Shown one piece after another: positions 1-6,997 of a stretch of 8,860 bases of DNA (positions are counted from its first letter, which is position 1; each line of letters begins with the position of its first letter). Source of the stretch: Faecalibacterium prausnitzii (GTDB lineage Bacteria > Bacillota > Clostridia > Oscillospirales > Ruminococcaceae). The DNA lies in assembly GCA_002313795.1 (NCBI GenBank), contig DCCL01000088.1, positions 1 to 8,860 on the forward strand, given 5' to 3'. The notes beneath the pieces were generated by a model, which ran no database searches, was not told the DNA's origin, and saw nothing but the letters and a program-made list of their open reading frames with translations. Made by a program: the position numbers and the translations under genes.

Positions 1-954
1 CTGCTCAAACTTACGGCGGGCATTCCGGCACATCCGGGCATAGCACACCGGGTCATCCAGCTGATGCAGTGCCTGCAGCAGCGCCTGTTCCGTCTTCGGG
101 ATGATAAATCCCGTCTCGCCGTCATCTACATAATCCCGGACGGTATCGTTCTGCGTTACGATGACAGGTTTGCCCAGCATGGCTGCCTGCAGGACCACCA
201 GCTGCCCGGAAGAAAACTTTTCCGAGAGCAGCGGCACGATGACTGCATACGAATCTGCCAGCAGGCGCAGGTATTCATTGCCATGGCAGTTTTTCTCGTA
301 GTGGATTGTGGGCGTATCCTCTGCTGTCTCCACATCGCACACGATGCACAGCGGGGTGCTCTGCTTTTCCCACACTGCGCGCAGGAAATCGTAATCCCGG
401 TTGCTGCGCCCGGCAGAAAGGTAAAAGCGGTCTTCCCGCGTCCTGGGCAGGGCATTGATCTCCGGGGCCAGGTCGGCGATGCCCAGCAGCTCGGAGGCAA
501 ACTTTTCCTTTGGCACGCCAAACAGTTCCACGTAATGATCGATCTCGCTCCTGCCAAACACGTAGATCTTACGGATATACCGGGATGTGACCGCCGCATG
601 TACGAATCGGTAGTAAACTTTGCCGACCCATCCCTTTTTGGGACGATAGATAAAGGTCATCACATCCACGGGCGGGCAGGTTTTGATGTGGAGCACCCGC
701 ATGTAAAAGGCCATCACCAGCCCGAAGAACTGCTCCCACGAAATAATTTTTTCGTACCGATTCCGCACTGCGATGAGGTAAAACGGGTAGAACACATACT
801 TCAGGTAGCGGGTGTATTTTTTCAGGCCGGTGTACTCGTTGATGCAGCAGCGCATCACCTGCCACTCCTGCCCGGTCTCTTTTTGCAGGCCGCGCTGGAA
901 CTCCCAGTCCTCCGGAACAGGATTTCCAACGAGCACCAGATGTTTTTTCATCAT
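1..954 (-). CDS. GT4-like glycosyltransferase (GT-B fold), 3' end cut by window
   Basis: Probable cytoplasmic sugar transferase acting late in repeat-unit assembly. Reading the minus strand from 954 gives 318 uninterrupted codons running off position 1, so the C-terminus is missing. The start MMKKHLVLVGNPVP has the short hydrophobic first strand of a GT-B N-terminal domain. The nucleotide-sugar half shows SAGRSNRDYDFL (residues 180-191), then VIVPLLSEKFSSGQL (238-252), AAMLGKPVIVTQND (257-270) and DYVDDGETGFIIP (274-286), the usual order in group 1 transferases. The second Glu of the classical EX7E motif is not obvious: the helix reads SSGQLVVLQAAMLG, as in a subgroup with an SSGQ loop. The start is set by AAGGAG at 967-972, twelve bases before the first of two Met codons (954 and 951); the first is better spaced. 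It follows the upstream gene by 9 bases, and its ribosome site overlaps that gene's last codons. Donor and acceptor sugars cannot be told. Family is fairly sure, specificity unknown. Confidence 0.85.
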   Translation of the reverse strand, partial: MMKKHLVLVGNPVPEDWEFQRGLQKETGQEWQVMRCCINEYTGLKKYTRYLKYVFYPFYLIAVRNRYEKIISWEQFFGLVMAFYMRVLHIKTCPPVDVMTFIYRPKKGWVGKVYYRFVHAAVTSRYIRKIYVFGRSEIDHYVELFGVPKEKFASELLGIADLAPEINALPRTREDRFYLSAGRSNRDYDFLRAVWEKQSTPLCIVCDVETAEDTPTIHYEKNCHGNEYLRLLADSYAVIVPLLSEKFSSGQLVVLQAAMLGKPVIVTQNDTVRDYVDDGETGFIIPKTEQALLQALHQLDDPVCYARMCRNARRKFEQ

Positions 955-963
955 TGGTTCTGC

Positions 964-2178
964 TTACTCCTTCTTTGCCGCCGGGCTCCACAGCCGCTCG
1001 TATTCATCTGCAATGAACTGCCACGAATAGCTGTTCCGGATGCGAGCCTGCGCCTTTTTGCCCATGGCATCTCGTTCTGCTTCCGTGAGCCGGTCCACCT
1101 TGTGGATCAATGCGGCCAGATCGCCCGGCTCTTTGGACCAATACAGGGCAGAGTCCAGTGCCACTTCCTCGTTGAAGGGCACATTCAGCAGCAGATTGAC
1201 CTTGGTCGCACCAAGACTTTCCAGCAGGCTGGGGTTCGTGCCTCCCACCTCGTGACCATGCAGATAGGCATAGGCGCACTCCCGGATCTTTCTGAGCAGA
1301 TTCTGCTCGTAGCTCGTACCAAGGAAGCAGATGCGCGGGTCGTCCTCAAAATGGAGCTTTTCGTTCAGTTCCTTGTAGTATTTGGGGTTCTGCGTCATGA
1401 TGATGGCCAGTTTGCGGTGGGTATCGCTGTGCAGAAACTCCCGCAGAATGGTCTCGATGTTGTTTTCCGGTACAAAACGGCAGACCACCAGATAATAGCC
1501 GTCCACCGTCAGACCGTTCTTCTTCAGGTACTCCTGAAACACCGGGTCGTTGTGGCTCAGCGTAGATGTGACGATATCCGCCCCATAGGAGATATAGGTC
1601 GTTTTGGGGTGATACGCGCGGTAGGTCTGCTGAATATATTTTTCAATGTTTACGCTGTCGCAGATAACAAGGTCGGCCGCGCGCACCATCTGTCGCTCCG
1701 AAAGCTTCCAGTATCTGCGCACCGGAGCAGGCCATTTCTGACGCTTCCACTCGTGGCCGTCCGGGTTCAGCTGCAGCTGCCCGCCCAGCTTTTTCATCCT
1801 GCGGCTCAGATACCCGATCATCGGGCCGATGCGGCAGGTCAGAATGTAAAAGATGGGCTTTTCGATGTGGTGCTCCCTGCAATACTTCAGGCAGAACGAG
1901 ACCGCCGCCGTATCGTACCAGATGGCTGTTGCCGCCCCCAGATTCGGAACGTGGAGCTTGATGCAGTGGGCACCATAATATTCAAATTCAGTCTCGCTCA
2001 GCTCCCTGACGCCCGTGAGTTTTGTTTCATCCACACAGCCTTCACCGTTTGCCTTGCAAAGGATGTGCAGCTTGACGTCCTGATACTTCTGGCTATGCAC
2101 GGCCAACTCTTTCACAAAGGTCTCGTAGCCGCCATACCGTCCAATGGACTTGGCACCACAGATAAATACATGCTGCAT
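964..2178 (-). CDS. WchF/Cps2T-like glycosyltransferase (DUF1972 + GT4), probable rhamnosyltransferase
   Basis: A 404-residue GT-B glycosyltransferase, cytoplasmic or membrane-associated, probably adding L-rhamnose to a lipid-linked acceptor. The N-terminus MQHVFICGAKSIGRYGGYET (1-20) is the signature of the DUF1972 domain of streptococcal WchF/Cps2T and RgpA-type rhamnosyltransferases. Further family blocks are LNPDGHEWKRQKW (137-149), VICDSVNIEKYI (171-182), ISYGAD (196-201), RFVPENNIET (234-243), FLGTSYEQ (285-292) and HGHEVGGTNPSLLES (307-321), the last being the donor-binding EX7E-like region. I know these blocks from recall of the pneumococcal protein, where the reaction is beta-1,4 transfer of rhamnose onto Glc-PP-undecaprenol; the same linkage here is only inferred. 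The open frame extends upstream to 2307, but AAGGAG at 2188-2193 lies nine bases before 2178 and homology starts there. The ATG shares one base with the upstream stop (TGATG). The gene ends in TAA 9 bases before the next gene. No dTDP-rhamnose genes are in the window. Confidence 0.9.
   Translation of the reverse strand: MQHVFICGAKSIGRYGGYETFVKELAVHSQKYQDVKLHILCKANGEGCVDETKLTGVRELSETEFEYYGAHCIKLHVPNLGAATAIWYDTAAVSFCLKYCREHHIEKPIFYILTCRIGPMIGYLSRRMKKLGGQLQLNPDGHEWKRQKWPAPVRRYWKLSERQMVRAADLVICDSVNIEKYIQQTYRAYHPKTTYISYGADIVTSTLSHNDPVFQEYLKKNGLTVDGYYLVVCRFVPENNIETILREFLHSDTHRKLAIIMTQNPKYYKELNEKLHFEDDPRICFLGTSYEQNLLRKIRECAYAYLHGHEVGGTNPSLLESLGATKVNLLLNVPFNEEVALDSALYWSKEPGDLAALIHKVDRLTEAERDAMGKKAQARIRNSYSWQFIADEYERLWSPAAKKE
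967..972 (-). promoter_or_regulatory. Ribosome binding site for the glycosyltransferase starting at 954
   Basis: AAGGAG on the minus strand, lying inside the last Lys-Glu codons of the upstream gene and abutting its TAA. Spacing is 12 bases to the ATG at 954 and 15 to the ATG at 951, which favours the first Met. The placement suggests coupled translation. Confidence 0.6.
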
Positions 2179-3038
2179 CACGTTCCACTCCTTCCCGAAA
2201 ATCGTTTCAGGCTCCGGATGCACGGGCCGATTCCCGGAAAATAATACCAGGCCAGTGCCAGATATTTTCCGCTTTCGCCCGGCTGCTTCCGGCGCATCTC
2301 CCTCCACCCGGCCAGAAGGTCACGGGCAATGTGCAGAGAAAGCGCCGGGAAGGTCGTGCGCAGGTCCGGATAGCGTTTTCGCAGCAGCACAAAAGCTGCA
2401 TACATTTTATCTGTACCGCGGCTGATGGAGTCTGCGCCGATATAATAGTCCACCATCGGTTCTGCCATGCAGTAGATCGTGAACCGATGCAGCACCCGAT
2501 AGACCCATTCCAGCTCCTGATACCGGGGCATCTCCGAGAAAAACTGTTCCGTTTCCAGAACCTCCCGCCGGGCCAGAATGGTCTGAGTGCCGATTCCGAA
2601 CAAATCATCCTGCGCGGAAACAAAACCCTCGCCGATCCGCTTCGGGTAGAGCACGCTGCTGCCGTCTGCGTCGAAACGCCTCATTCTGCAGACCACGATG
2701 TCCGGATGTTTTTCCTCCATCACCCGCATCTGCTTTTCCAGCTTATCGGGGTGCCAGACATCATCGCTGTCATGGAACGCAATGTATTTGCCCCTTGCAA
2801 GGGCTGCACCGTGGTTGCGCGCTGCACACGCGCCCGCGTTTTGTTGGTAAATGTACCGCAATCTTGAATCTTTGATTCCTTCCACTACCTGTCTGGTCTG
2901 GTCGGTCGAACCATCGTCTACAAGAATCAGTTCCAGTGCGGCATAGCTCTGCGCCAGCACACTGCGGACCGATCTTTCCAGCACTGCTGCACGGTTGTAG
3001 CATGGAATGACCACCGATACCAACGGCAAGTCCTTCAT
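2178..3038 (-). CDS. GT2 family glycosyltransferase (first of two GT2s from the left)
   Basis: A 286-residue GT-A inverting transferase, cytoplasmic, adding one sugar of the repeat unit. The motifs in order are VSVVIPCYNRA (7-17), LILVDDGSTD (37-46, nucleotide binding), NAGACAARNHG (67-77) and FHDSDDVWHPDKLEKQ (88-103), the last containing the metal-binding DxD. YQELEWVYR (173-181) probably holds the acidic residue acting as catalytic base. The remaining 100 residues have no clear membrane anchor; the tail is basic. Start at 3038: an imperfect AAGAGGG at 3046-3052 lies seven bases upstream. It follows the asparagine-synthetase-like gene by 23 bases, the longest gap in the window. Its TGA shares a base with the next ATG (TGATG). 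The middle of the gene around 2840-2880 uses codons such as AGA and TCA that its neighbours mostly avoid. Donor and acceptor are not predictable. It shares only family motifs with the other GT2 here (6140-6979) and is not a recent duplicate. Confidence 0.92.
   Translation of the reverse strand: MKDLPLVSVVIPCYNRAAVLERSVRSVLAQSYAALELILVDDGSTDQTRQVVEGIKDSRLRYIYQQNAGACAARNHGAALARGKYIAFHDSDDVWHPDKLEKQMRVMEEKHPDIVVCRMRRFDADGSSVLYPKRIGEGFVSAQDDLFGIGTQTILARREVLETEQFFSEMPRYQELEWVYRVLHRFTIYCMAEPMVDYYIGADSISRGTDKMYAAFVLLRKRYPDLRTTFPALSLHIARDLLAGWREMRRKQPGESGKYLALAWYYFPGIGPCIRSLKRFSGRSGT
2188..2193 (-). promoter_or_regulatory. Ribosome binding site deciding the start at 2178
   Basis: AAGGAG on the minus strand with nine bases before the ATG at 2178. 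It lies within the 3' end of the upstream GT2 gene and rules out the longer reading from 2307, whose first 43 residues overlap that gene and look unrelated to the family. Confidence 0.7.
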
Positions 3039-3061
3039 TCTCTTTCCCTCTTCCGCTCAAT

Positions 3062-4591
3062 TCAATGTTCGCGGCCCTGCTTCTTCAGCATCCGCGTTTC
3101 CTCCGTCCGTGTGCGGACCATAGTATAATAGGTTTTTATGGTTTTCCGCAGGCCAAGCTTCCGCAGCCGCTGCACGCCGCGGATGAATTTATCCTTCAAT
3201 ACTTTGCCGCCCGATTCGTTCTGCCGCTTCCGGCCGCCATAAGGGATGGCCGAGAAGGACGGGCAGGCTTTTGCCACGATCTTATACTGGTGATGATTGA
3301 TGATGCGCTCCTCCGCCGGGAACTCCATCAGCATCGACATCAGATAGCGGCAGTTGGCCGGCTGCAACGAGATCACATGGTCGATGAGATCAAAGCCGGT
3401 TTCAATGGCCGAGAGCCAGCAGCCGTTCCGCTGATCCCAGTAGAACACGTTGCAGGCCGACAGCCCCTTCTGTGGGTGCTGTTCCTGCCAGGCAAAATAT
3501 TCCTGCAGCGATTTCTCTTCCAGCGAGCCGGGCTGTGCCCCGAACCAGTCGAAGCAGTCAAAGCCCGGGCCGGTGGGGGTAAAGCTGCGCCGATACCATT
3601 CCATCACGTTCGGCCACACACCGCTGCGCAGCAGCGCCACATTGCCGAATTCCTGCACCAGCGGCTCAAACTGCTGGTGCGCATAATAAAGCCGGTCTTC
3701 ATCCTGCACCAGACCGGAGATGTGGTCGAGGTATTCGGCCTCCCGCACAGCGTAATCGGGTTTGCAGTTCCGGGGCACCTCATGGTGCGGGATATGCTCT
3801 GCCCGGCACAGTTCCTTGGGGATGGTCACGTCATCCTCGTAAATATCATCATACAGCAGCGTAAAGGCATCAAAATCCACCTTTGCGTGCTTGCAGAGTG
3901 CCAGCAGGGTGCGGGAATCGTGCCCGCCGGTGATGGCCACCAGCAGTTTCGTGCCCGGCAGCATCTGCTGCATCTGCCGCAGCGAGTAGTCAAAGCAGGC
4001 CACGATGCGTTCCAGCCGCGCATTTTCATCCGCAATGCCGGGATAATGCGCCGCCAGCAGCTGCCGGGAGCTCACTTCACCCGTGGTATAGGAATACAAC
4101 TGACTTGGCAGCATCCGACGCACGCCGTCGTACTGCGTCAGCGGGCCGGGCATCCAGTTCATGATGCGCCGGGGCGGCATCGTGTAGTTTTTGCGGGGCT
4201 GTCCGGCCTGCTCTGCCAGCAGGGTGCAGTCACTGGAAACCCCCAGCTCTGAATAGAACACCGGCAGCAGGGTGCAGGTGTCCCCATATACCACGCCCTG
4301 ACACAGCAGCACATACCGCCCGCACCAGCTCTCCTCCATTTCCAGAATGGCCTCTTCCGGAATAGCACCGGAGAACTTCTGGCAGAGCTTTTCGACCTCT
4401 TCCATCGGGGTGCCGCGTTCGGGCAAAAACTGCCATGCAATGCCCATCAGCACGATGCGGCCATCCCGGCTGCACTGCACCGGAAGCTGTTCATGGTAAT
4501 ACAGCACCCAGCCATCCTGCAATGCAAGCTGGCGGGCCCCCGGCAGCGAGAGCGTTTTTTTCAAAATAGCAAACTGACCTTTTCCCATCAT
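3062..4591 (-). CDS. Asparagine-synthetase-like protein, PP-loop domain with degenerate N-terminal domain
   Basis: A 509-residue cytoplasmic protein, likely an ATP-using amide- or ester-forming enzyme acting on a sugar precursor; the substrate is unknown. The N-terminal part (about 1-170) resembles the class II glutamine amidotransferase fold: GWVLYYHEQLPV (27-38), DGRIVLMGIAWQ (43-54), ESWCGRYVLL (87-96) and VYGDTCTLLPVFYS (101-114). It begins MMGKGQF, so the Cys-2 nucleophile of genuine AsnB (MCGI) is absent. The C-terminal half carries the ATP-pyrophosphatase P-loop, LLVAITGGHDSRTLLALC (216-233). A second block, NHHQYKIVAKACP (432-444) followed by IPYGGRKR (449-456), fits the end of the synthetase domain. 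Known relatives include AsnB, beta-lactam synthetase and the uronic-acid-amidating WbpS of Pseudomonas O-antigen clusters. The start at 4591 has AGGAGGAA at 4601-4608, and ATGATG overlaps the flippase stop by four bases, so the two are likely translationally coupled. Ammonia, if used, would have to come from another source. Domain call sure, reaction not. Confidence 0.82.
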   Translation of the reverse strand: MMGKGQFAILKKTLSLPGARQLALQDGWVLYYHEQLPVQCSRDGRIVLMGIAWQFLPERGTPMEEVEKLCQKFSGAIPEEAILEMEESWCGRYVLLCQGVVYGDTCTLLPVFYSELGVSSDCTLLAEQAGQPRKNYTMPPRRIMNWMPGPLTQYDGVRRMLPSQLYSYTTGEVSSRQLLAAHYPGIADENARLERIVACFDYSLRQMQQMLPGTKLLVAITGGHDSRTLLALCKHAKVDFDAFTLLYDDIYEDDVTIPKELCRAEHIPHHEVPRNCKPDYAVREAEYLDHISGLVQDEDRLYYAHQQFEPLVQEFGNVALLRSGVWPNVMEWYRRSFTPTGPGFDCFDWFGAQPGSLEEKSLQEYFAWQEQHPQKGLSACNVFYWDQRNGCWLSAIETGFDLIDHVISLQPANCRYLMSMLMEFPAEERIINHHQYKIVAKACPSFSAIPYGGRKRQNESGGKVLKDKFIRGVQRLRKLGLRKTIKTYYTMVRTRTEETRMLKKQGREH

Positions 4592-6120
4592 CTCAGTCGC
4601 TTCCTCCTCACTTTTTCACGCAGCAGCAGCCAGTCCTCCCTGCTGCATACGATCAGCAGATGGAGCGCACTGCCCGCCACAGCCAACACACAGGCCGACA
4701 GGATGAGCGTCAGCCATGAAGTGGGCGTATACAGCCGGCCCAACAGCTGGAACACCACCACCAGCACACCGCAGGACACCAGATTCCGCAGAATGGCCGG
4801 GTAAAACGTCCACCACGGCTGTTCCAGCACATAGGCCATGTAGAGCGGGTTGGTGATGAAGTTGATGAGCATCATGATGATCACCGTCGTCCAAACCACC
4901 GCATACACGCCCAGCCCGGTATACCGGATGAGCAGATACATCCCCACCACGTTGAGCAGACCGCCGCCAATGGTGATGAAGGTCGGCACCTTCTTTTTCA
5001 GAGTCAATGTGTAGATGTAATACAGCGGCTGCATCGGCCCGCCGGGGATGGTCACCATGTTGTTGATGACCGTCAGCGTGTAGATGACCGCGATATCTTC
5101 TCCCGGGATCCAGAGCTTGTAAAACGCCATGCCCAGCGCCACGAACCCTGCAAACACAAGGTTCGAGAGCATTCCCGAAAGCTTCATGGCCACCCGGAAA
5201 TCTTTCATCAGGGTTTTGATGTCGTCCTCTGCATAGCTTTTCAGGTACATGGGCTCAAAGGCCTGTCCCACCAGCAGGAACATACTGCTGAACATGGCAT
5301 AGAACGTTTTGGAAATGGCCAGCTGACCCATGGCCGCAGGGGTGAGCATCAGGTTGCAGACCAGCAGGTCCAGTCCGCTGTTCAGTGCATCGCCCAGCGA
5401 ATTGAGTGAGGTCCACACGCCGTCCACCACCAGCTTGCGGATGGCGACCCACGAGAACCACCGCTTTTCCACTTTCAGTTCCGGGGTATACCGCCGACAG
5501 ATGCCCACATTGGTGATGGCCAGGATGAGCGATGCGGCTGCAAGTCCCAGCCCCACATAGAACACATGGGGCGGGAAAAAGTGGAAACAGACGCTCAGGA
5601 TCGCTGCTTCGCACACATACGCCAGCGCCTTGAACATGCCCACCACATGCAGCCGGTTCTTGATGTGTGCCGAAGCCGAAAAGGCCGTCGTCACCGTGAC
5701 CAGCCAGAAGTTCAGGAACACGAACAGGAACAGCAGCTTGACATCTGTGACCAGTGCCGCCGGGATGACCAGCAGCTTTTCCAGAAAGCAGATGCCCACC
5801 AGCGCCACGGCCAGCAGTCCGGTGCCAAGGATGAGGTCGCCGTAGACCGTAGACGAAAAATAAGTATTGGCCTCAGAATAGTCCTCGCGGTGATAGGAGA
5901 CCACGATGTATCGGGCTGCAAACGAGTTCAGCGCCGCCGTGATCATGGTGGCATACTGCGCAATGTTCTTGCCCAGTGTCACAAAGCCATAGGCGTCATT
6001 GCCCAGCGTCTCGCTGATCACCGGAACCAGCAGCAGGGTGATGAGGGTATTGATGATGAGCGCACCACCGGAGGCCAGAACCGTCTGCATCAGCCGGAGA
6101 TATTTACTTCTGGGTTCCAT
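4588..6120 (-). CDS. wzx: Wzx-type oligosaccharide flippase
   Basis: A 510-residue polytopic inner-membrane protein that would move undecaprenyl-linked repeat units to the outer face. Length and about 12-14 hydrophobic segments fit the polysaccharide-export branch of the MATE/MVF superfamily; examples are about 15-35, 95-112, 127-148, 160-180, 185-207, 270-286, 318-336, 380-398, 403-425, 442-460 and 468-491. The segment ETLGNDAYGFVTLGKNIAQY (37-56) followed by ALNSFAARYI (63-72) is characteristic of Firmicute capsule flippases. Charged loops include DVKLL (126-130) and SYAEDDIKTL (295-304), and the C-terminus is very basic (REKVRRKRLR), consistent with a cytosolic tail. The start at 6120 is preceded by AAGGAG at 6134-6139, thirteen bases away. 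It follows the GT2 gene by 19 bases and overlaps the next gene by four (ATGA). With a Wzy-like protein in the same operon this argues for Wzx/Wzy rather than ABC-transporter export. Flippases are specific to their glycan, so this one is probably strain-variable. Confidence 0.93.
   Translation of the reverse strand: MEPRSKYLRLMQTVLASGGALIINTLITLLLVPVISETLGNDAYGFVTLGKNIAQYATMITAALNSFAARYIVVSYHREDYSEANTYFSSTVYGDLILGTGLLAVALVGICFLEKLLVIPAALVTDVKLLFLFVFLNFWLVTVTTAFSASAHIKNRLHVVGMFKALAYVCEAAILSVCFHFFPPHVFYVGLGLAAASLILAITNVGICRRYTPELKVEKRWFSWVAIRKLVVDGVWTSLNSLGDALNSGLDLLVCNLMLTPAAMGQLAISKTFYAMFSSMFLLVGQAFEPMYLKSYAEDDIKTLMKDFRVAMKLSGMLSNLVFAGFVALGMAFYKLWIPGEDIAVIYTLTVINNMVTIPGGPMQPLYYIYTLTLKKKVPTFITIGGGLLNVVGMYLLIRYTGLGVYAVVWTTVIIMMLINFITNPLYMAYVLEQPWWTFYPAILRNLVSCGVLVVVFQLLGRLYTPTSWLTLILSACVLAVAGSALHLLIVCSREDWLLLREKVRRKRLR
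4601..4608 (-). promoter_or_regulatory. Ribosome binding site for the asparagine-synthetase-like gene
   Basis: AGGAGGAA on the minus strand inside the last codons of the flippase gene. The AGGAGG core has 11 bases to the ATG at 4591 and 14 to the second ATG at 4588, favouring 4591. The flippase TGA is embedded in the ATGATG. Confidence 0.65.
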
Positions 6121-6133
6121 CCGAACCGCTTCT

Positions 6134-6139
6134 CTCCTT
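6134..6139 (-). promoter_or_regulatory. Ribosome binding site for the flippase
   Basis: AAGGAG on the minus strand in the 19-base gap and overlap with the preceding GT2 gene's end. Spacing to the ATG at 6120 is 13 bases, somewhat long; no better-placed start is visible before residue 11. Confidence 0.55.
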
Positions 6140-6979
6140 TCATTCCCGGTGCATCCGGCTCAGCAGCCATTCCAGCACGAAGGGCACCACCGTCGGGTCA
6201 AAACTGCGCACGCCCGTGCGACAGATGTTCCACAAAATGGCTGTCCGTGCCGTGGGGTGCTGCTCGTAATCGCTGCGGTACAGCTCGTAAATGCAGCGGA
6301 AGCCCTGCCCCACGCGGCGCAGGCTGCCGGAAACATGCTCTTCCGTTTCGTTGTACTTGAGGAACACCACATCCCGTGTGCCGCGCAGCTTGTAGCGCTG
6401 TGCAAACCGGATCCACAGCTCATAATCCTCCACGGCAGGCTGCTGGCGGAACCCGCCCAGCGCGCGCAGCGCATCCACCCGCATCAACGGCGCAGACGCC
6501 GAACCGACATAATCGGTGTAAAGCATATCTGCATAGGAAGGCTCCGGTTTGAAGACCTCCCACTGCCAGTTGTAGTGTTCCTTTCCGGCATCCTTCTGGA
6601 ACACCCGTCCGGTGCCGAACACCAGCGCCGTATCTGCGCTCTGCTCAAACAGCGGAAGCAGTTTTTCCAGCTTATCCGGACACCACGCATCATCGTCATC
6701 CAGATAGCCCAGCACATCGCCTTTTGCCTGCGCAATGGCATAGTTGCGCGCCGCCGAGACGCCGCCATTCTTCTCCATCGGCAGATAGCGGATTTGCGGG
6801 AACTTCGCCGCTTCCTGCGCGATCCGGGTCTGGTACGCCGTGCCAAGCCCGTTGTCATCCACCAAAAGCAGTTCCATCACCGGAACGGTCTGCTGCAAAA
6901 CGCTCTGGATGGAGCGTTGGAGCATCTTCCACTCCCGGTGGTAGGTCGTGATCACCGCCGTAACGCAAAGCTGTGCCAT
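6140..6979 (-). CDS. GT2 family glycosyltransferase (second GT2)
   Basis: A 279-residue GT-A transferase, cytoplasmic, adding one sugar of the repeat. Motifs: VTAVITTYHRE (6-16), LLLVDDNGLGTAYQ (37-50, nucleotide binding), NGGVSAARNYAI (71-82), GYLDDDDAWCPDKLEK (91-106, DxD metal site) and FRQQPAVEDYELWIRF (177-192), where ED at 184-185 is the expected catalytic-base region. The VDDN form with a short NG loop differs from the VDDGSTD of the other GT2 in this operon, placing them in different subgroups. The last 60 residues (YELYRSDYEQHP onward) are helical-looking without a clear membrane anchor. The start at 6979 has GAGGTG at 6985-6990, five bases upstream, and the gene follows the acyltransferase by 18 bases. 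The frame complementary to its codons is stop-free throughout, so the gene contains no TTA, CTA or TCA codons, unlike the acyltransferase before it. Donor sugar unknown. Confidence 0.92.
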   Translation of the reverse strand: MAQLCVTAVITTYHREWKMLQRSIQSVLQQTVPVMELLLVDDNGLGTAYQTRIAQEAAKFPQIRYLPMEKNGGVSAARNYAIAQAKGDVLGYLDDDDAWCPDKLEKLLPLFEQSADTALVFGTGRVFQKDAGKEHYNWQWEVFKPEPSYADMLYTDYVGSASAPLMRVDALRALGGFRQQPAVEDYELWIRFAQRYKLRGTRDVVFLKYNETEEHVSGSLRRVGQGFRCIYELYRSDYEQHPTARTAILWNICRTGVRSFDPTVVPFVLEWLLSRMHRE

Positions 6980-6997
6980 AGATTCACCTCAATCCAA

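Noticed and set aside
156..991. Two minus-strand open frames (156-599 and 569-991) that might suggest a frameshifted gene
   Set aside because: A third frame reads without interruption from 954 to 1 and holds all glycosyltransferase motifs; the other two are shadows.
64..2244. 726-codon open frame on the plus strand
   Set aside because: It is the codon-aligned complement of two minus-strand glycosyltransferase genes with clear family motifs and good ribosome sites; the translation resembles no protein family and crosses gene boundaries.
2179..2307. N-terminal extension of the WchF-like protein to a Met at 2307
   Set aside because: The extra 43 residues overlap the GT2 gene, do not resemble the family N-terminus, and a strong AAGGAG sits nine bases before the ATG at 2178.
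3062..4591. Housekeeping asparagine synthetase AsnB
   Set aside because: It lacks the MCG N-terminus, is shorter than typical AsnB, and is embedded in and overlapping a glycan export operon.
2178..6979. The two GT2 genes as a tandem duplication
   Set aside because: They share only generic GT2 motifs (VDDGSTD versus VDDNGLG) and differ elsewhere, so they are separate subfamilies.
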